From positions 1-62,236 of the forward strand of contig JADJXR010000003.1 in the NCBI GenBank assembly GCA_016710285.1: a stretch of 62,236 nt of DNA, written 5' to 3'. The position numbers were made by a program, and so were the translations under genes. The stretch's first letter is position 1. Each line of letters begins with the position of its first letter. Shown here piece by piece: positions 11,170 through 18,916 of the stretch. The notes under the pieces are model-generated. The model saw only the letters and a list, made by a program, of their open reading frames with translations, did not search any database and was not told the origin of the DNA. This stretch comes from Chlorobiota bacterium (GTDB lineage: Bacteria > Bacteroidota > Ignavibacteria > OLB7).

Positions 11170-11672
11170 GGCTCCCTCCGGTAGTATATCCAGCCGTAGT
11201 ACATCCGACCGCTACGCTTCACTTGCTCGATACAGTGCTGCGACCCTTTCGGTAGCTCCAACAGCTTGTCCCGCACGTTGCGCCGTGCGTCCGTGTTCCA
11301 GCGTCTCTCCCACCAAGAACCATCGGTGAACGCGATGAAGACCTGCGGCGTTTTCCCGTTGCGCAGGATGTCGCGGATGAACCCCCACGGATCACCGTGG
11401 GGATCAACATCCACTATCTCACTTGCAAGCATCACCCGTCGCGCTTCTTCACTCTTGTTGGTCAAGCAACGCGTCTCGACGTTGGGCCACTGTATCGCTT
11501 TCAGTTTCCCGCTGTCCGTGTCGAAAGACACCACCCGATCACAGAGCGAAGACCAAAACGCCGTCATCGTTCCCATCCCTGCGTTGGTCTCCACGCAAAG
11601 GCTATGGCTCACCGGAAACCGCATCACTCCCTCGCGTATCCGCAGCTTGTGTTGCACGTTGGTGTTATCCAT
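11166..11672 (-). CDS. Small class I SAM methyltransferase-like protein (Trm1-like motifs)
   Basis: 168 residues. Motif I is VETNAGMG (27-34), followed by the acidic end of strand 2 in VVSFDTDSGK (47-56). A motif IV-like VDVDPHGDPW (87-96) resembles the D-x-D-P-x-G-x-P catalytic loop of the Trm1 tRNA guanine-N2 methyltransferase family. It lacks the extra RNA-binding domains of full-length Trm1 (about 400 residues), so this would be a stand-alone catalytic core. Its ATG shares one base with the csf2 stop, and its stop overlaps the radical SAM start by 4 nt. Target (RNA, DNA or protein) unknown. It may instead be a SAM-fold protein without activity. Confidence 0.65.
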   Translation of the reverse strand: MDNTNVQHKLRIREGVMRFPVSHSLCVETNAGMGTMTAFWSSLCDRVVSFDTDSGKLKAIQWPNVETRCLTNKSEEARRVMLASEIVDVDPHGDPWGFIRDILRNGKTPQVFIAFTDGSWWERRWNTDARRNVRDKLLELPKGSQHCIEQVKRSGRMYYGWIYYRREP

Positions 11673-13204
11673 TATGCGGCCTGCACCTCATCAATCTGAC
11701 CACTACGCAGACGCATCGCCAACGCTTCGGCGTTCCCCACGAGATATTCTTCATAGGCGCACCGCGCACCCTCTAAAAAGTCCTTCGAGTAGTCACGCCC
11801 TTCAAAGAGCCATTCCCCTTCAACGCGTCCGAACCCGCCAGCTTGCGCTCCACCTAAGCCGGGCGACTTCTCCCACCAGTCTTCACACCCAGCAACCAAC
11901 GCGCCAAGCGTTGTAAGTTGCGTGTACGGACGCACCGTCATCTCGACGGCGATGACCGCACCCTCCAACAGTACTTCCCGACCGTATGGCATCCCACCCA
12001 TCTCTCCAAGCATCGCAGCACGTGCGTAACTGCGGCTTCCCATCTGCGACTCTGCCGGGGCTGTTGCTTGTGGCAACGCTCGCACTTCCTCCGCCAACGC
12101 GTGCTGGTTCTCACTACACAAGGCGCGGCGTGTGTAGTAGCAGCTGCGAGCTTCCCAGCATCGTATCGTACAAGCAACCACCTAACAAGTCCAGCACGGG
12201 GAACGCCTTGCGCGTGGCGTGGATACGGTCACTCTTCGAGAGCTGACTACCGGAGGTCATCGCCCCGCCGTTTTGCAGCACGCGCTCGATGTCAGGGGAG
12301 AACTCACCCGCACCACTACCAAGCCCAACCTTTTCGAGTAGGTGACGGCTGCACCCTGCGCGGATATGATGACGGACGCTAACGCCTGATACCTCTGGCA
12401 CTCGGATCACTTCCATCTGCGACGCTTCCACGTCGTCGAACTGCAACGGCTCCATCACCACCGTCTCCGCCTTCTTCCCTTCCACCCACTCCGCCTTCAC
12501 CCATCGCCGTACATCGCTCACCGTCATCGCTGCGTTGTCTCGCAGTTCTTGGAGTGCCAACGCTGCTGCGTTGGTTGGCATCGCGTACACCGCTGCCAAC
12601 GTGTCGTCATGCATACTCTCGACGACCTTGACGTTGACGGAGTTCAACACCGATGCAACGAAGTCGCGGGTTCCTTCGCTGCTACTGGCACACTGCTGCA
12701 ATCGGCTAACGACGGATTCCCACATTGCGTTGCTCTTTTGCTCAGAGCCGCACGCAAGAACCCAAAGCACACTTGTCGGCGGTCCGCATCCCAGTTATAG
12801 CACACGTCATAACAGGCGCGGAAGAGTATCGCCGCAAGAAACTGACTGGGAGTCATCACCGCCCAATCTTCTGCGATCTCTTTCGGTAGTGGGAACCGCG
12901 CTTGCAGCTTTCGCACTGTGTCGGGGACTGATCCCGTTGCAGCGTTCCCACGCTTGCGCAACATCGGCTCACGTCTGAACTTCGAGTAGTTGCTCTTATC
13001 GCCAGTGCCGGGGTCGCAGTGCGTCATCGGCTCTCGCAGTCGCAAGATGAACCCAAGCCGCAACGGCTTTGATCCGATAGTGACGGAGTGCGGATACCAT
13101 AGTGGAAGCATCGCGAAGGAATCAGCTTTTGCCTTCGTCTTCCCTTTGCTCTTCGCGGTCGGTTCGGCGACCTCTTCTTCTGCGAACAGCTTTTCGTCTG
13201 TCAT
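11672..13204 (-). CDS. csf2: Csf2/Cas7-like backbone protein with large insertion
   Basis: Reconstructed as 510 residues. In this copy the frame is broken near 12,736 (2 extra nt) and near 12,117 (2 missing nt). Copy 2 is correct at both places, and the total length stays a multiple of three. The first Cas7-type strand region ends in FRREPML (76-82). The conserved RAMP element VPEVSGVSVRHHIR lies at 268-281, followed by LLGG. Usual Csf2 is about 330-350 residues. The extra length is a mostly helical block at about 90-260 between these two conserved parts. In type IV complexes Csf2 forms the helical filament along the crRNA. The start lies 2 nt after csf1. Confidence 0.75.
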
Positions 13205-13206
13205 GG

Positions 13207-13944
13207 TCAGTCCTCTTTTGGGTTTAGTGAGTAGCCCTCTGCAACAAGGGCGATTAATAGCTCTTTGCTTTGCTTGTACTGATCTAAATCGCGCTGCAAC
13301 GTCATCACCTCCAAGCGTGAGAGTTGCCCCGTTGCCGTGTGGTCCAGCCCAAGCTGGCCATCCCATAGCGGCCACGGCAGCCGGTTCTCTATCCTGCTAT
13401 AACCAGCAGCACGGCAACGCCGTACTACCTCTTGCGCTCCGATCACCTTCCACCAGTCCACAACGAACCGGCCCGTCATCACGCCGGGGACATGGATCAC
13501 CACAGGCGTTGCCCTGCCAAGTGTCCCACACCCTCCATCGCTGTACATATCCCACACGGCTTTTTTCACATCGGTGGTGATAACGATTGCGCACCGCTCC
13601 CCCCAATGCTTATCCCAGAACATCGGGATCATGTCGCGCCACGCAGCACGCCCTTCACGCTCAGCACTGACGGGGGATTGCATGGGCCAGTAGAACGCGC
13701 CGCTTTCAAAGCAGGCGATACTCCCACGGTTCCACATCGCGCTCACCATCTTCCCCTTGCTGTTGGGCAACTGCCCAAGCAACAGCCGCGCCGTTGGCTC
13801 ACTGATAACCCCACCTTCATGGGCGTATCCCTTCCCGATCTCTTCCCCTGTGTAGCTGCAACGACTACCGCTTGGGAGTGGTGTCGGTGGTGTCGGTAGT
13901 GTGCCGATCTTCATCGCATCGGCAATAATGTTTGTGTAGGTCAT
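13207..13944 (-). CDS. csf1: Csf1/Cas8-like large subunit of type IV complex
   Basis: 245 residues from the ATG at 13942-13944. The N-terminal region has CSYTGEEIGKG (residues 29-39), which resembles the Cys-containing N-terminus of Csf1. The middle contains W- and F-rich blocks and the segment IVITTDVKKAVW, similar to the ITT-K-K element that recurs in Csf1 proteins. Only one obvious Cys lies near the N-terminus, so a full zinc finger is not evident. Assignment rests on these motifs and on position directly upstream of csf2. In the family this subunit takes part in target recognition. It is intact in this copy and frameshifted at 60,028-60,760. Confidence 0.62.
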   Translation of the reverse strand: MTYTNIIADAMKIGTLPTPPTPLPSGSRCSYTGEEIGKGYAHEGGVISEPTARLLLGQLPNSKGKMVSAMWNRGSIACFESGAFYWPMQSPVSAEREGRAAWRDMIPMFWDKHWGERCAIVITTDVKKAVWDMYSDGGCGTLGRATPVVIHVPGVMTGRFVVDWWKVIGAQEVVRRCRAAGYSRIENRLPWPLWDGQLGLDHTATGQLSRLEVMTLQRDLDQYKQSKELLIALVAEGYSLNPKED

Positions 13945-14197
13945 ATCTCTGTGTTGGTGTGTTTTTGTCCGCTGGTTCCGTCTGGACTTGATAGGCAACG
14001 ATCTTCGCATCGCCAAAATGGTGGCGATGAACGGGGACCATCTCGATGTTTGTAGGTATGTAGTACGGGGCTATAGGCTCCTTTGCTTCACGGAGCAACT
14101 CCCACCGTCTAAACCATCCTTGACGCTGGTACTTTACGCACCACCCGCAGCGGCGGTAAGCAACACGCACTCGATAGTTAGGGTTGTAGATTCTCAT
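13865..14197 (-). CDS. Hypothetical Arg/Tyr-rich small protein
   Basis: 110 residues from the ATG at 14195-14197, preceded by an AGGA-type ribosome site. The N-terminal half is rich in Arg, Tyr and Trp (YRVRVAYRRCGWCVKYQRQG) with a CGWC pair. The C-terminal tail is His/Asp/Thr-rich and overlaps the start of csf1 by about 80 nt in another frame. In copy 2 one T fewer in a T-run (near 60,780) would instead fuse this frame to csf1, so the true 3' end needs polishing. No family recognised. Confidence 0.55.
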   Translation of the reverse strand: MRIYNPNYRVRVAYRRCGWCVKYQRQGWFRRWELLREAKEPIAPYYIPTNIEMVPVHRHHFGDAKIVAYQVQTEPADKNTPTQRYDLHKHYCRCDEDRHTTDTTDTTPKR

Positions 14198-14898
14198 TGG
14201 TTTCCTCCTGTCATGTAGTATGATCCTATCCACTCCCGCGCATCTTCATCCCGCACATGATGGCAGGTAACAACGAAGCGCGTATCGGACAACTCGTTGC
14301 GCAGCAAATACCCTTTCCGCACCAACTCGTTTACGCTCTCTTCCGCTTCTTGCATATGCCGAACGGGAACGTCTTCGCCACCCGGGTCTTTCCCGTGCGA
14401 GTAGGATGCAACGCCGAACATCGTGCGATGCTTTCGCTTGGTATCTTCCAGCGCTTGAACCGCGCAATACGCTGCCAACTCGGAGAACGATAACCGACGT
14501 GTACACAGGTCCAGTAGCTCACCGTAGTTGACCACCGCAGAGCGTTCCGTCTTACTCGCCCACCCTGCAATCTTCATCGCCTCCAGCACCCTGCTATGTG
14601 CGTCCGCAAATCTCTCCGGCATATTGAGAGACTCACCACCCCAATCGGCAAGGTCTTCCATAAGGCTGCCCCGTATATCCGCATAGGCTCGCGCTTCTTC
14701 GGTGGCGAAGGGTTCCCCTTGCGCCCCCTCTGTTGCCACCCGTACCGCTATGCGAGCAATGGCAAGCTCTTGCGCCATCCGCACCGTCCAGTATCGCACA
14801 AGTCCCACCACGTGGAACCCAGTCAGATCACGGAGAGAGAACAGGCACAACGGTATCTCGCAGCGTAATGCTTCCAGCTTGGTGATCCCGCTATTCAT
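14194..14898 (-). CDS. Hypothetical protein, mostly helical
   Basis: 234 residues, predicted mostly alpha-helical with many Ala, Glu and Arg. Features include a central SFSELAAYCAVQALEDTKRKH and a final CHHVRDEDAREW. Its end overlaps the next gene by 4 nt, and its start overlaps the gene before it by 8 nt. It is therefore in the same transcript as the cas genes, two genes upstream of csf1. A role as a small helical complex subunit is conceivable but has no direct sequence support. Confidence 0.6.
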   Translation of the reverse strand: MNSGITKLEALRCEIPLCLFSLRDLTGFHVVGLVRYWTVRMAQELAIARIAVRVATEGAQGEPFATEEARAYADIRGSLMEDLADWGGESLNMPERFADAHSRVLEAMKIAGWASKTERSAVVNYGELLDLCTRRLSFSELAAYCAVQALEDTKRKHRTMFGVASYSHGKDPGGEDVPVRHMQEAEESVNELVRKGYLLRNELSDTRFVVTCHHVRDEDAREWIGSYYMTGGNQ

Positions 14899-15151
14899 TG
14901 GGTCCCTCCAGTCGCTTTGCTACTTGCCGGATTAGCTGTTCGTTGTCCTGTATCCACTGCAAGGTCTTTAGCACCGCTTGCATCTCTGCGATCTTCTTTT
15001 GAGCAAAGCCCTTCGTTGACCTACCCGCCCTGACCCACTTGGTGTAAAGGGTTTCGCGGGTGGCCACCTCATGGCTCACCACCGCGATCTGCTCATCTAT
15101 CCGCAACCGGGTTGGGTTGCTCTCCGATGCCTCGAAAATGTCTAACATCAT
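14891..15151 (-). CDS. Hypothetical coiled-coil protein
   Basis: 86 residues with heptad-like spacing through the second half (QKKIAEMQAVLKTLQWIQD), consistent with a short coiled coil. Two consecutive ATGs mark the start. It lies 7 nt after the pentapeptide-repeat gene and overlaps the next gene by 8 nt. Function unknown. Confidence 0.6.
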   Translation of the reverse strand: MMLDIFEASESNPTRLRIDEQIAVVSHEVATRETLYTKWVRAGRSTKGFAQKKIAEMQAVLKTLQWIQDNEQLIRQVAKRLEGPNE

Positions 15152-15158
15152 GGCGTTA

Positions 15159-15785
15159 TCACCTCGGAATTATGTACGTGGAAGGCTCCCAAACATTAAC
15201 GATAGCGAGGCCATTGGAGTGAGACTCAACCCGCTTGACGATCTCGAACTCCGAGGCAAACTCGCATAGCTCTTCCCAACTCCAATCACGGGGTTCACTG
15301 AACAGCAGCCTCATGAGGAAGTCCAGCAAAACATTGTTTTGCTCTCGGAGGCTTTGCTCCATCCTATCGTCTCCGATTGCCCCCACCATCGCCGCGTTGG
15401 TGAGGTCAGCACCTTCAAAGTCAACGCCGGAGATTATCGCTTCAAAAAAGTCACAGCCTCGCAGGTTCGCGCCCCGAAAACTTGCGCCCCGTAAGTCCGC
15501 GCCGACAAACGTGGACCCCTCGCAGTTCGCGTTATCCATTCTTGCGCCGCGAAGGCAAGCCTCATCGAAGCAGGATTTACTTGCATTGCTATCACGAAGG
15601 TCAACCCCTCGCAAATCGCTCTCCGAGAAGTTGCTGTCGTACACCTTCGCCCCTTGCAGCTTCTCACCTCGCAGGCATATCCTGCCAAAGTCGTGACCGA
15701 TGAAAGAAGCAGGCTTTGCCTCAGGGTCTCCATCGCGCCACCGCTGATGGCGCTCGATCTCTCGATGAATCCAGTTTAGTCGCAT
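15159..15785 (-). CDS. Pentapeptide-repeat protein
   Basis: 208 residues. From about residue 35 to 125 it has at least 16 consecutive five-residue units of the A(D/N)LxG type, for example GVDLRDSNASKSCFDEACLR and GADLRGASFRGANLRGCDF. These form a right-handed quadrilateral beta-helix. The repeat is followed by a helical C-terminal domain of about 70 residues (MEQSLREQNNVLLDFLMRLL). Some pentapeptide proteins mimic DNA and inhibit gyrase, but many have no known role. It heads the gene run that leads into the cas operon. The copy at the right edge of the window is truncated. Confidence 0.85.
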   Translation of the reverse strand: MRLNWIHREIERHQRWRDGDPEAKPASFIGHDFGRICLRGEKLQGAKVYDSNFSESDLRGVDLRDSNASKSCFDEACLRGARMDNANCEGSTFVGADLRGASFRGANLRGCDFFEAIISGVDFEGADLTNAAMVGAIGDDRMEQSLREQNNVLLDFLMRLLFSEPRDWSWEELCEFASEFEIVKRVESHSNGLAIVNVWEPSTYIIPR

Positions 15786-15789
15786 TGTG

Positions 15790-15984
15790 TTAGTCCTTTT
15801 TGGTTTTAACGGTCTTTCCCCCTTTGGGGGTATCAGTAGCAGGCTTTCCCCGTTGACCGCTGTTAGCGGGCAAGGGAGAGGCCTTCACGGGCTTTTTATC
15901 AGCGAACGCGTTCCGGTTCTTTCGCAGCGGTCGCCCGTTCGCTTTCGCAGTCTTTAGCAGCTTGGTTCGTTCGGCTTCGGTCAT
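15790..15984 (-). CDS. Small basic hypothetical protein
   Basis: 64 residues, Lys/Arg/Pro-rich and probably disordered, ending KTVKTKKD. The ATG at 15982-15984 follows a good Shine-Dalgarno (GAGAGGAACAGCC). The upstream gene has a very similar start context and the same MT-x-x-ER beginning, so the two may derive from an old duplication or copied start region. Function unknown. Confidence 0.55.
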   Translation of the reverse strand: MTEAERTKLLKTAKANGRPLRKNRNAFADKKPVKASPLPANSGQRGKPATDTPKGGKTVKTKKD

Positions 15985-16139
15985 GGCTGTTCCTCTCTGT
16001 TGGCTCTCCAGTAGGATATCCGCATGGCAGGGTTCGCATGGACCCGGGGCTGTAAGGGTCCCTTCGGGGGCGGCCAACGCCCCCACCGGCTCTTGAAGCC
16101 TCTCGTTCTTTTGCGTTGGACTCTTTCCGGCTTTGTCAT
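15981..16139 (-). CDS. Small basic hypothetical protein
   Basis: 52 residues, rich in Arg, Trp and Pro. The ATG at 16137-16139 follows GGAGGGACAGCC, a strong ribosome site, and overlaps the stop of the previous gene (ATGA). A GGGGGCG/CGCCCCC hairpin lies inside the frame (about 16,065-16,084), which is unusual for coding DNA. A frameshift or shorter product is therefore possible. Confidence 0.45.
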   Translation of the reverse strand: MTKPERVQRKRTRGFKSRWGRWPPPKGPLQPRVHANPAMRISYWRANREEQP

Positions 16140-17068
16140 GGCTGTCCCTCCAATGGTGTGTCTGCGTCCTGTGTCTCTTCGCTCTCTTCCAGCAGCAGCG
16201 TCAAGCGATTGATCTCCGGTGTCCATGCTTCCGCATCGTATTGGATCGCACCAGCCCGCGCCGCTTGCCGGTCATCTTCCAGCGTTGCCAGCACCGCAGC
16301 CAACCCCATCTCAAGACGCACCACCCGCGCCTCTAACTGCGCAACCTCTCGCGACCGGTCTGCCAGTCGTTCCCGCGCTGTGTCCAACTCCCGCCGCAAT
16401 CGTGCGCAATCCCACTGCGACTCTTCGAGTTTCGCTTGCAGCTTCAACGTGTCCAGCAGTTCAGCCCTTGCAGCTGCTACCTCGCCGCTCTCCGGCTTGC
16501 GCTCTTCTACTCTCTCTGCCAGCATCACAGGCGCGGCCTTCGGCTCCCATGCTGGCAAGTGGTCCCCCACTTCATGCCGCCATCCCCACACAGGTCGGTC
16601 GAACCCTTCCAACCGATAGCATCCAATAGCCTCGCTGTTGAGCTTGTTCGATCCCACTTGCTCCAAGTACCAGCTATGTGGATACACCTTCACGTCCGTC
16701 CCGCCTGCAACGTCTCCGATGAAATCTGCTGGTGTCCACGTCGGAAATCGTACCGTCGCGATGAACCGCTCAAGTGCCGCCGAAAAGTCAGCATCAGACC
16801 AACCCCGCTTGCGAATCATTTCCCACAAGACCCGCACCTTCAACACGTCCGGCGTTGGCTCCGATCCCTTGCCGATGTAGTCAACCCCGAAGATGGCCCC
16901 CACTTGCGCGATCCCCGCTGCAAACACTTGCGCCGATACGGGCAACGTCCCCGCCTTCACGATCCCTACCTCTGACAACGACACCCCACGATGGGGAACG
17001 CTGCTGATGCTTGCAGCCTTTACCATCTCCGCCTTCTTCAAGTTTTCCACTCGCTCAATCTGTTCCAT
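16136..17068 (-). CDS. Hypothetical replication-associated protein with coiled coil
   Basis: 310 residues from the ATG at 17066-17068. The N-terminal half includes WSDADFSAALERFIATVRFP followed by TWTPADFI, reminiscent of phage replisome or loader proteins. The C-terminal third is a long coiled coil (LEESQWDCARLRRELDTARE and onward). It lies directly downstream of the initiator-like gene and the DNA methyltransferase. A helicase-loader role would fit this context but is not shown by any catalytic motif. The first Met of the longer frame (17131) is rejected because it lies inside the methyltransferase. Confidence 0.6.
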   Translation of the reverse strand: MEQIERVENLKKAEMVKAASISSVPHRGVSLSEVGIVKAGTLPVSAQVFAAGIAQVGAIFGVDYIGKGSEPTPDVLKVRVLWEMIRKRGWSDADFSAALERFIATVRFPTWTPADFIGDVAGGTDVKVYPHSWYLEQVGSNKLNSEAIGCYRLEGFDRPVWGWRHEVGDHLPAWEPKAAPVMLAERVEERKPESGEVAAARAELLDTLKLQAKLEESQWDCARLRRELDTARERLADRSREVAQLEARVVRLEMGLAAVLATLEDDRQAARAGAIQYDAEAWTPEINRLTLLLEESEETQDADTPLEGQP

Positions 17069-17069
17069 G

Positions 17070-17903
17070 CTATGCTTCCTCTTGGTTGGAGTTTGCCAGT
17101 TCTTCCTCTTCGTCCCATGAGTCGAAGACATCCATCTGCCGATCTATCCCGCTCAGCCACGTCATCGCCCGCTGGTATATCTCTGGACTCTGTTCGATGC
17201 CGATGAACTTCATCCCCCTCGATAGTGCCGCTGCACCCGTTGACCCTCCACCCATGAACGGGTCGAGTAGCGTGTAGCACCCTTCCTCTCTCTCATCGCC
17301 GTCGGGTAGTAATCGCGTCAGGTTCTTTAACAGGTCAACCGGCTTCCCTGCGATATGCCGTTCCTTGTCCTCAGGACGGGGGCAAATCCTAAACACCCCC
17401 GGCAGGCATTCCGCACCGTCACGCTCTGGAAACTCTCCCTTCGATCCCCACACGATGAACTCCGTTTGGTTCCGAAACCTTCCCTTCTGCGGGCGTGCTC
17501 CTTCGGTCTTATCCCACACCACTACACCCCGCCAGATGAACCCCGCCATCTGCAACGCGTCGGACGTTTCTGGCAGTTGCCGCCAATCGGTGAAGACCAT
17601 GATGGGCGCGGTCTCTTTCGCGATGCGAAACGCTTCCAGCATCCAGTGCAACGACCACAGCCGGAAAGACCGCTGGTCCTTGTTGTCGCCCATGAAGTCG
17701 GGCCTCCGTAGCAGTGTCCCCGATCTCACGTATTTCGTGTTCGTGTTCTTTGATCTATCCCCACGGAACAGGCCGCCGGAAGAATAGGGCGGGTCTGTGA
17801 GGATGCAGTCCACGGACTCACTCGGGAGCTTCGGTAGTACTGCGAGGCTGTCCCCTCGGTAGAGGGTGAGACGGTCAGTAGGGGAATCGTATCCTTCGTT
17901 CAT
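17070..17903 (-). CDS. DNA adenine/cytosine-N4 methyltransferase (beta class)
   Basis: 277 residues. The catalytic DPPY (37-40) comes before the SAM-binding DPFMGGGSTG (214-223), the motif order of the beta class. This makes it an N6-adenine or N4-cytosine DNA methyltransferase. No restriction enzyme lies next to it, so it is probably an orphan phage methylase that protects against host restriction or marks phage DNA. Its end abuts the next gene and its start overlaps the stop of the initiator-like gene by 4 nt. The recognition site cannot be read from sequence. Confidence 0.92.
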   Translation of the reverse strand: MNEGYDSPTDRLTLYRGDSLAVLPKLPSESVDCILTDPPYSSGGLFRGDRSKNTNTKYVRSGTLLRRPDFMGDNKDQRSFRLWSLHWMLEAFRIAKETAPIMVFTDWRQLPETSDALQMAGFIWRGVVVWDKTEGARPQKGRFRNQTEFIVWGSKGEFPERDGAECLPGVFRICPRPEDKERHIAGKPVDLLKNLTRLLPDGDEREEGCYTLLDPFMGGGSTGAAALSRGMKFIGIEQSPEIYQRAMTWLSGIDRQMDVFDSWDEEEELANSNQEEA

Positions 17904-18751
17904 TCTTTTGCTGGTATGTCTGGAAGAGATGCGGCAAACGCCGCGTAGTCATCGGCTTGCAGTGGCGTAGAGCTGAACTCACGCCGCCGCTGGAAATCTG
18001 TCGCAGACTTGTTCCCCTGCTGCTGCGTGCGACCCGGGCCGGCCCGTTGCCGGTAGGTGTACGCCGCTCGGATACCTGCCTGCCAGTTGCGCACCGCCAC
18101 CCCGTTGCGATTGATCCACCCCGTCGCATTGTAGCTCTCCGCGATCTCCCACGCCACGTCTGGTGGCACGGCTCCAACGCCCGCAGCCCAGGCCTTCACG
18201 TCCGCCTCTTCCGGTGGCCGTTGCTGTGGGTCGTTGGGGTCAATCTCCCTGCCTGCCTGCTGCTTCTCTCCAGCCATTGACCTCATACCATCCGCAGGCG
18301 TGCGCACGCGCTCCAGAGGGGGTGTATATTCTTCTTCTGATTCTGATTCTGGACGCGCGCGTTCTACATATATGGGCTGGTTCACGTTTGGTTCACGTTT
18401 GGTCCGCACTTGGTTCAGAGTTGGTTCAGAAGTCGGCGATTCCATCGCGGTTCCTGCGTTTTTTGGTTCGCGTTTGGTTCGCTGTTGGTTCACGTTTGGT
18501 TCACGTTTGGTTCGCAGCGAAACGAGAAACCGGTGGACTCGAGACCTACTCCATCCCCATCGTTTCCCCCAGTCCGCTTCCGATCTATCCAGCCCCCGAT
18601 CGGCATGGCTCAGCATATCCGCCAGCGCGATTGCTTCGCTCACATCACCCGCCGCGATCAGTCGCTCCATGATGTCCCGAAGTGCGTCGGAGGGCAAGGG
18701 GACCCACCCACCTTTTGCGAGTACGATAGAACGGAGATCGAGGTCTGGCAT
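17900..18751 (-). CDS. Replication initiator-like protein with internal iterons
   Basis: 283 residues from the ATG at 18749-18751. The N-terminus contains a winged-helix-like segment (SEADWGKRWGWSRSRVHRFL), then a repetitive linker in which RTKREPNVNQ or close variants recur. The C-terminal half (VPPDVAWEIAESYNATGWI, NWQAGIRAAYTYR) resembles the C-terminal part of phage DnaD/replisome-organiser proteins. The linker is encoded by an 11-bp direct repeat. This recalls the lambda O gene, which contains the phage origin. Inference: it initiates phage replication and binds the repeats in its own gene. Confidence 0.7.
   Translation of the reverse strand: MPDLDLRSIVLAKGGWVPLPSDALRDIMERLIAAGDVSEAIALADMLSHADRGLDRSEADWGKRWGWSRSRVHRFLVSLRTKREPNVNQQRTKREPKNAGTAMESPTSEPTLNQVRTKREPNVNQPIYVERARPESESEEEYTPPLERVRTPADGMRSMAGEKQQAGREIDPNDPQQRPPEEADVKAWAAGVGAVPPDVAWEIAESYNATGWINRNGVAVRNWQAGIRAAYTYRQRAGPGRTQQQGNKSATDFQRRREFSSTPLQADDYAAFAASLPDIPAKE
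18377..18518. repeat. Two blocks of 11-bp direct repeats, candidate origin iterons
   Basis: On the minus strand the unit is close to GYGAACCAAAC. About five units lie in 18,377-18,430 and five in 18,462-18,518, separated by a non-repeated 31 bp. Units are contiguous at 11-bp spacing, about one helical turn. Because 11 is not a multiple of three, the repeat is read in rotating frames, giving the peptide RTKREPNVNQ. Conservation at DNA level in a frame-rotating unit suggests selection on the DNA itself. Confidence 0.6.
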
Positions 18752-18916
18752 GATGTGGACACAGCGCGAGAGAAGAAGAAAGCTGAGAGGGAGAAAGTTG
18801 CCCGCGCAAGGTCGAACGCAACGGCGATTCCCATGCCGATAGAGACACCCTGCGCGGGCAACTACACACTGGCCGGAGGGGGCGGCCAGCCTAAACACCA
18901 CCAACCTCTTGGTTGG
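18752..18916. promoter_or_regulatory. Leader of initiator gene with nested inverted repeats
   Basis: 165 bp with no gene. It holds a perfect 13-bp inverted repeat (AGTTGCCCGCGCA at 18,796-18,808 and its complement at 18,851-18,863) with a 42-bp loop. A second stem, CTGGCC/GGCCAG, lies near 18,869-18,888. A third, ACCAACC/GGTTGGT, lies at 18,900-18,917 directly after the preceding ORF. The last can end the upstream transcript. The long repeat may control the initiator mRNA or belong to the replication origin. Confidence 0.45.

Larger units (their letters stand above)
1..15425. repeat. Terminal redundancy, copy 1 (matches 46,781-62,236)
   Basis: The first 15.4 kb repeats the last 15.4 kb in the same orientation and gene order. 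The opening bases match position 46,781, and the last bases of the window match about 15,425. The offset drifts from about 46,780 to 46,811 because of scattered indels. Such a long near-identical direct repeat is best read as a circular or circularly permuted phage genome assembled beyond one unit. Frameshifts cluster in the outermost few kb, as expected for poorly polished contig ends. Confidence 0.95.

Noticed and set aside
1..15425. A true 15-kb segmental duplication of structural and cas genes
   Set aside because: Both copies sit exactly at the window ends, in the same orientation, and differ by scattered indels at mutually different places. A wrapped circular assembly is far simpler.
18360..18530. 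Regular short repeats that could be read as a CRISPR array
   Set aside because: The unit is only 11 bp, contiguous, with no unique spacers, and lies within a coding frame. Iterons or a repetitive linker explain it better.
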